Source: Desulfocarbo sp964620595
Lineage (GTDB): Bacteria > Desulfobacterota > Desulfarculia > Desulfarculales > Desulfarculaceae
DNA: 40,524 bases
Assembly (NCBI GenBank): GCA_964620595.1
Contig: CAZUHP010000032.1
Coordinates: 1 to 40,524, forward strand
Direction of reading: 5' to 3'
Shown: piece after piece, positions 40,393 through 40,524 of the stretch
Position numbering within the stretch: the first letter of the stretch is position 1
How the letters are laid out: each line of letters begins with the position of its first letter
Position numbers and translations under genes: made by a program
Notes under the pieces: generated by a model
Databases searched by the model: none
Told to the model about the DNA's origin: nothing
What the model saw: only the letters and a program-made list of their open reading frames with translations

Positions 40393-40524
40393 ATTAGCAT
40401 GAATTGCTTTTCAATAAAGCCTGCCTACGGCGTATGCGGGCTATAAACGAGGTGCCTGACAGGTGCGTGGCCCGTGTATCGCCAATCTGCCTGTATAGAT
40501 CGTGGGGGGGTCAATTGGAAACGT
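40393..40524 (+). other. Structured non-coding stretch at the window end
   Basis: No open frame is supported. It contains a hairpin GCCTGC/GCGGGC (40419-40441, one wobble, with an inner TAC/GTA stem) and a CCTGACAGG palindrome near 40457-40465. It could be the leader of a gene beyond the window. Composition is more AT-rich than average. Confidence 0.35.

Overview
The window is high-GC, gene-dense bacterial chromosome with a Gram-negative envelope (MCE/Mla transporter, outer-membrane barrels, lipoprotein). The ThiD-ThiN fusion, a BirA-type biotin operator, a YqeC homologue and the general gene style suggest a Desulfobacterota (deltaproteobacterial) sulfate-reducer-like organism, perhaps near Desulfarculales. 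That placement is inference from gene content only; there is no rRNA or tRNA in the window.

Left edge (1-1228): a visibly more AT-rich island holding an RHH antitoxin / RelE-type toxin pair with a near-perfect sigma-70 promoter. It is followed directly by the C-terminal stub of an IS3-family transposase and lies between two similar IS-end-like sequences. Next (1229-2661) comes a tightly coupled pair: a DUF4747-like protein and a four-helix membrane protein. This is the best candidate for an undescribed, possibly defensive, two-gene system.

2680-12117 (+) is a surface-polysaccharide operon: left-handed beta-helix acyltransferase, radical SAM/SPASM protein, five glycosyltransferases (four GT4, one membrane-anchored GT2), a YdjM-like membrane hydrolase and a Wzx-type flippase. 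Many genes overlap or abut. trkA-trkH (K+ uptake) follow. They converge on a long minus-strand vitamin block, read right to left: TPP riboswitch - thiDN - thiC - HAD phosphatase - birA - [BirA operator] - bioB - bioA - bioF - bioD.

Divergent from the riboswitch is mlaE-mlaF-mlaD (+), in which the MCE protein carries a beta-rich, barrel-like C-terminal extension. Usp, YqeC, a small BamE-like lipoprotein and RhlB follow. 31031-39340 (+) is an envelope cluster: a periplasmic anchored protein, a polytopic PTPS-related/GT-C-like protein with C-terminal TPRs, a CHASE2-adenylate cyclase, a TPR/outer-membrane-barrel protein with poly-C tracts, and a secreted FecR-domain protein with a long Thr-rich tail. 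The right end holds ridA (-) with its own terminator, a degenerate thioredoxin-like reading frame, and a strong terminator or promoter-like element before the window ends.
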